From assembly GCF_900106945.1 (NCBI RefSeq), contig NZ_FNNE01000001.1, forward strand, positions 186,001 to 250,000: a DNA stretch of 64,000 nt, given 5' to 3'. Under the pieces are notes generated by a model. That model did not search any database and was not told the DNA's origin. It saw nothing but the letters and a program-made list of their open reading frames with translations. Position numbers and translations under genes: made by a program. Each line of letters starts with the position of its first letter. Position 1 is the first letter of the stretch. This document shows, one piece after another, positions 63,176-64,000 of this stretch. Origin of the DNA: Marinobacter mobilis (GTDB lineage Bacteria; Pseudomonadota; Gammaproteobacteria; Pseudomonadales; Oleiphilaceae).

Positions 63176-64000
63176 CGGTTGATTCTGCAGGCCGGCTGGT
63201 TGATCTGGGCGAGGCCCGGGCGCTGATTGAGGCTGGCGCGACCCTGTCAGTCGCCGGAGACGCTGAACTGCTGGCGCAATTGCCGAAAGGTAACTGGATC
63301 GGGGGCAGCACGCCCTATTTCATGGCAGACGACGGTGGTACCTGTCGCAACGACCGCCTGTTTGTACACCGCTTTGACCTGGGTGAGGGAACCATACAGC
63401 GCTATGACCGCGATTCATTGCCATCGTTGCTGGTGGACGCGCCGGAAAACGGCTTCACCCTGCTGATCCTGCCGGCCGGTAGTGGCGTGCTGGAGGACTA
63501 TGCCCACCACGCGCCGACCTACCACGACATGTTCCTGAAGCCAGTGGCTGGCTGGGTATCCGGGGTTCGGGTCGACCGGCTTGGTCAGGACGCAGCTCTG
63601 GTGGTCGATGGCCGCTCCGGGGAACAGCTGGCACAGGAGGCCATAGCCTTGCATCTGGCACTGCCAGCCGACATGACGGCTATGGTGCATGCCATCAGCC
63701 TGTTTGAGCCGGGAGACGGTGCCGAGATCGAGTTTCCTGCCACCGGGTTTTCTGCCACCGATTGCCTGATCGATGGCCGTCCTGGCAACCTGCGCGAGTA
63801 TATGGCGGCGGCCGGCATTGACCAGCGCCTGCCACTGGTCGCGGATTACTGCGGGGCCATGGTGAATGTCAGCATTCAGGGCGTGGATGAGGGGGCGCAG
63901 CGCGTTGCTTTCTATGCCCCGGTGTTTGAAGGGGTGCGCTATCGCTTTGCGAAGCCGGTGGTGGACTATCCGGAGCGCTTCCTGGAGGCCATGCCATCAG
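63172..64000 (+). CDS. Uncharacterised protein, possibly DUF6976 family (partial, cut by window edge)
   Basis: The frame starts at ATG 63172 within the end of the ISL3-like gene (ATGA overlap) and is still open at 64000, giving 276 codons. It has no signal peptide or membrane helix. The start LVDLGEARALIEAGATLSVAGD and the stretch LPKGNWIGGSTPYFMADDGG are distinctive, with GSG and GRPGNLREY further on. I think it belongs to DUF6976, but only from recollection. Function unknown. Confidence 0.7.
   Translation, partial: MTVDSAGRLVDLGEARALIEAGATLSVAGDAELLAQLPKGNWIGGSTPYFMADDGGTCRNDRLFVHRFDLGEGTIQRYDRDSLPSLLVDAPENGFTLLILPAGSGVLEDYAHHAPTYHDMFLKPVAGWVSGVRVDRLGQDAALVVDGRSGEQLAQEAIALHLALPADMTAMVHAISLFEPGDGAEIEFPATGFSATDCLIDGRPGNLREYMAAAGIDQRLPLVADYCGAMVNVSIQGVDEGAQRVAFYAPVFEGVRYRFAKPVVDYPERFLEAMPS

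Noticed and set aside
1..64000. tRNA, rRNA and CRISPR arrays
   Set aside because: I looked for T-loop motifs, conserved rRNA stretches and regularly spaced repeats on both strands and found none.

Overview
The window reads as chromosomal DNA of a marine gammaproteobacterium close to Marinobacter. Evidence for this is the lptD-surA-pdxA-rsmA-apaH order with a divergent amgK, the aroQ/accB/accC/prmA/dusB/fis/purH/purD block, high-GC codon use, and a long-chain alkane monooxygenase of the AlmA type. The genus is an inference from gene content. I see no rRNA, tRNA, CRISPR array, prophage or intact insertion sequence.

Layout. 1-9716: cell-envelope and housekeeping genes (amgK cut by the left edge, lptD, surA, pdxA, rsmA, apaH, DUF423, thiS, thiG, slmA); apaG, usually found between rsmA and apaH, is absent. 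9742-18136, mostly minus strand: an inositol-phosphatase-like enzyme, an aminotransferase, a PstS-OmpA fusion preceded by a Pho box, a DUF3301 protein and a MexHI-like efflux pair. 18488-25972: a membrane J-domain protein, a stand-alone secretin-N-like periplasmic protein, an aromatic-rich leader peptide with attenuator in front of DAHP synthase, a LysE exporter divergent from a MocR regulator, ccoG, and dps with OxyR-like half-sites. 26030-31717: a flavoprotein/fatty-acyl methyltransferase operon and a TRAP transporter. 31954-47857: an accessory metabolic and sensory stretch (SDR, VOC, GH84 O-GlcNAcase-like enzyme, a 1437-residue hybrid kinase, SIMPL, macro domain, AlmA, ChaN lipoprotein, lipid A acyltransferase-like protein, CASTOR/POLLUX-type channel, isocitrate lyase). 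47998-52804: thioesterase, a VpsR-like regulator, a Kef-type antiporter and a lipase-like lipoprotein. 52923-62040: the conserved minus-strand block from aroQ to purD. 62447-end: an uncharacterised two-gene unit whose first protein looks derived from an ISL3 transposase N-terminus and whose second runs off the right edge.

How the parts fit. AlmA, isocitrate lyase, the acyl-CoA thioesterase and the TRAP carboxylate transporter suit growth on alkanes, fatty acids or organic acids, where the glyoxylate shunt is needed. LptD, SurA, the acyltransferase, AmgK and CFA-type lipid methylation serve the envelope. Several regulatory elements are readable directly: an attenuation region for aromatic amino acid synthesis with Phe, Trp and Tyr codons, a Pho box ahead of the PstS-OmpA gene, OxyR-like sites and a sigma-70 promoter ahead of dps, and a set of intrinsic terminators.

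The least described pieces are the FWY attenuator (19899-20076), the ISL3-derived two-gene unit (62447 to the edge), the methyltransferase-flavoprotein operon (26030-28475) and the VpsR-like regulator that has lost both GAFTGA and the Walker B acids (48631-50016).
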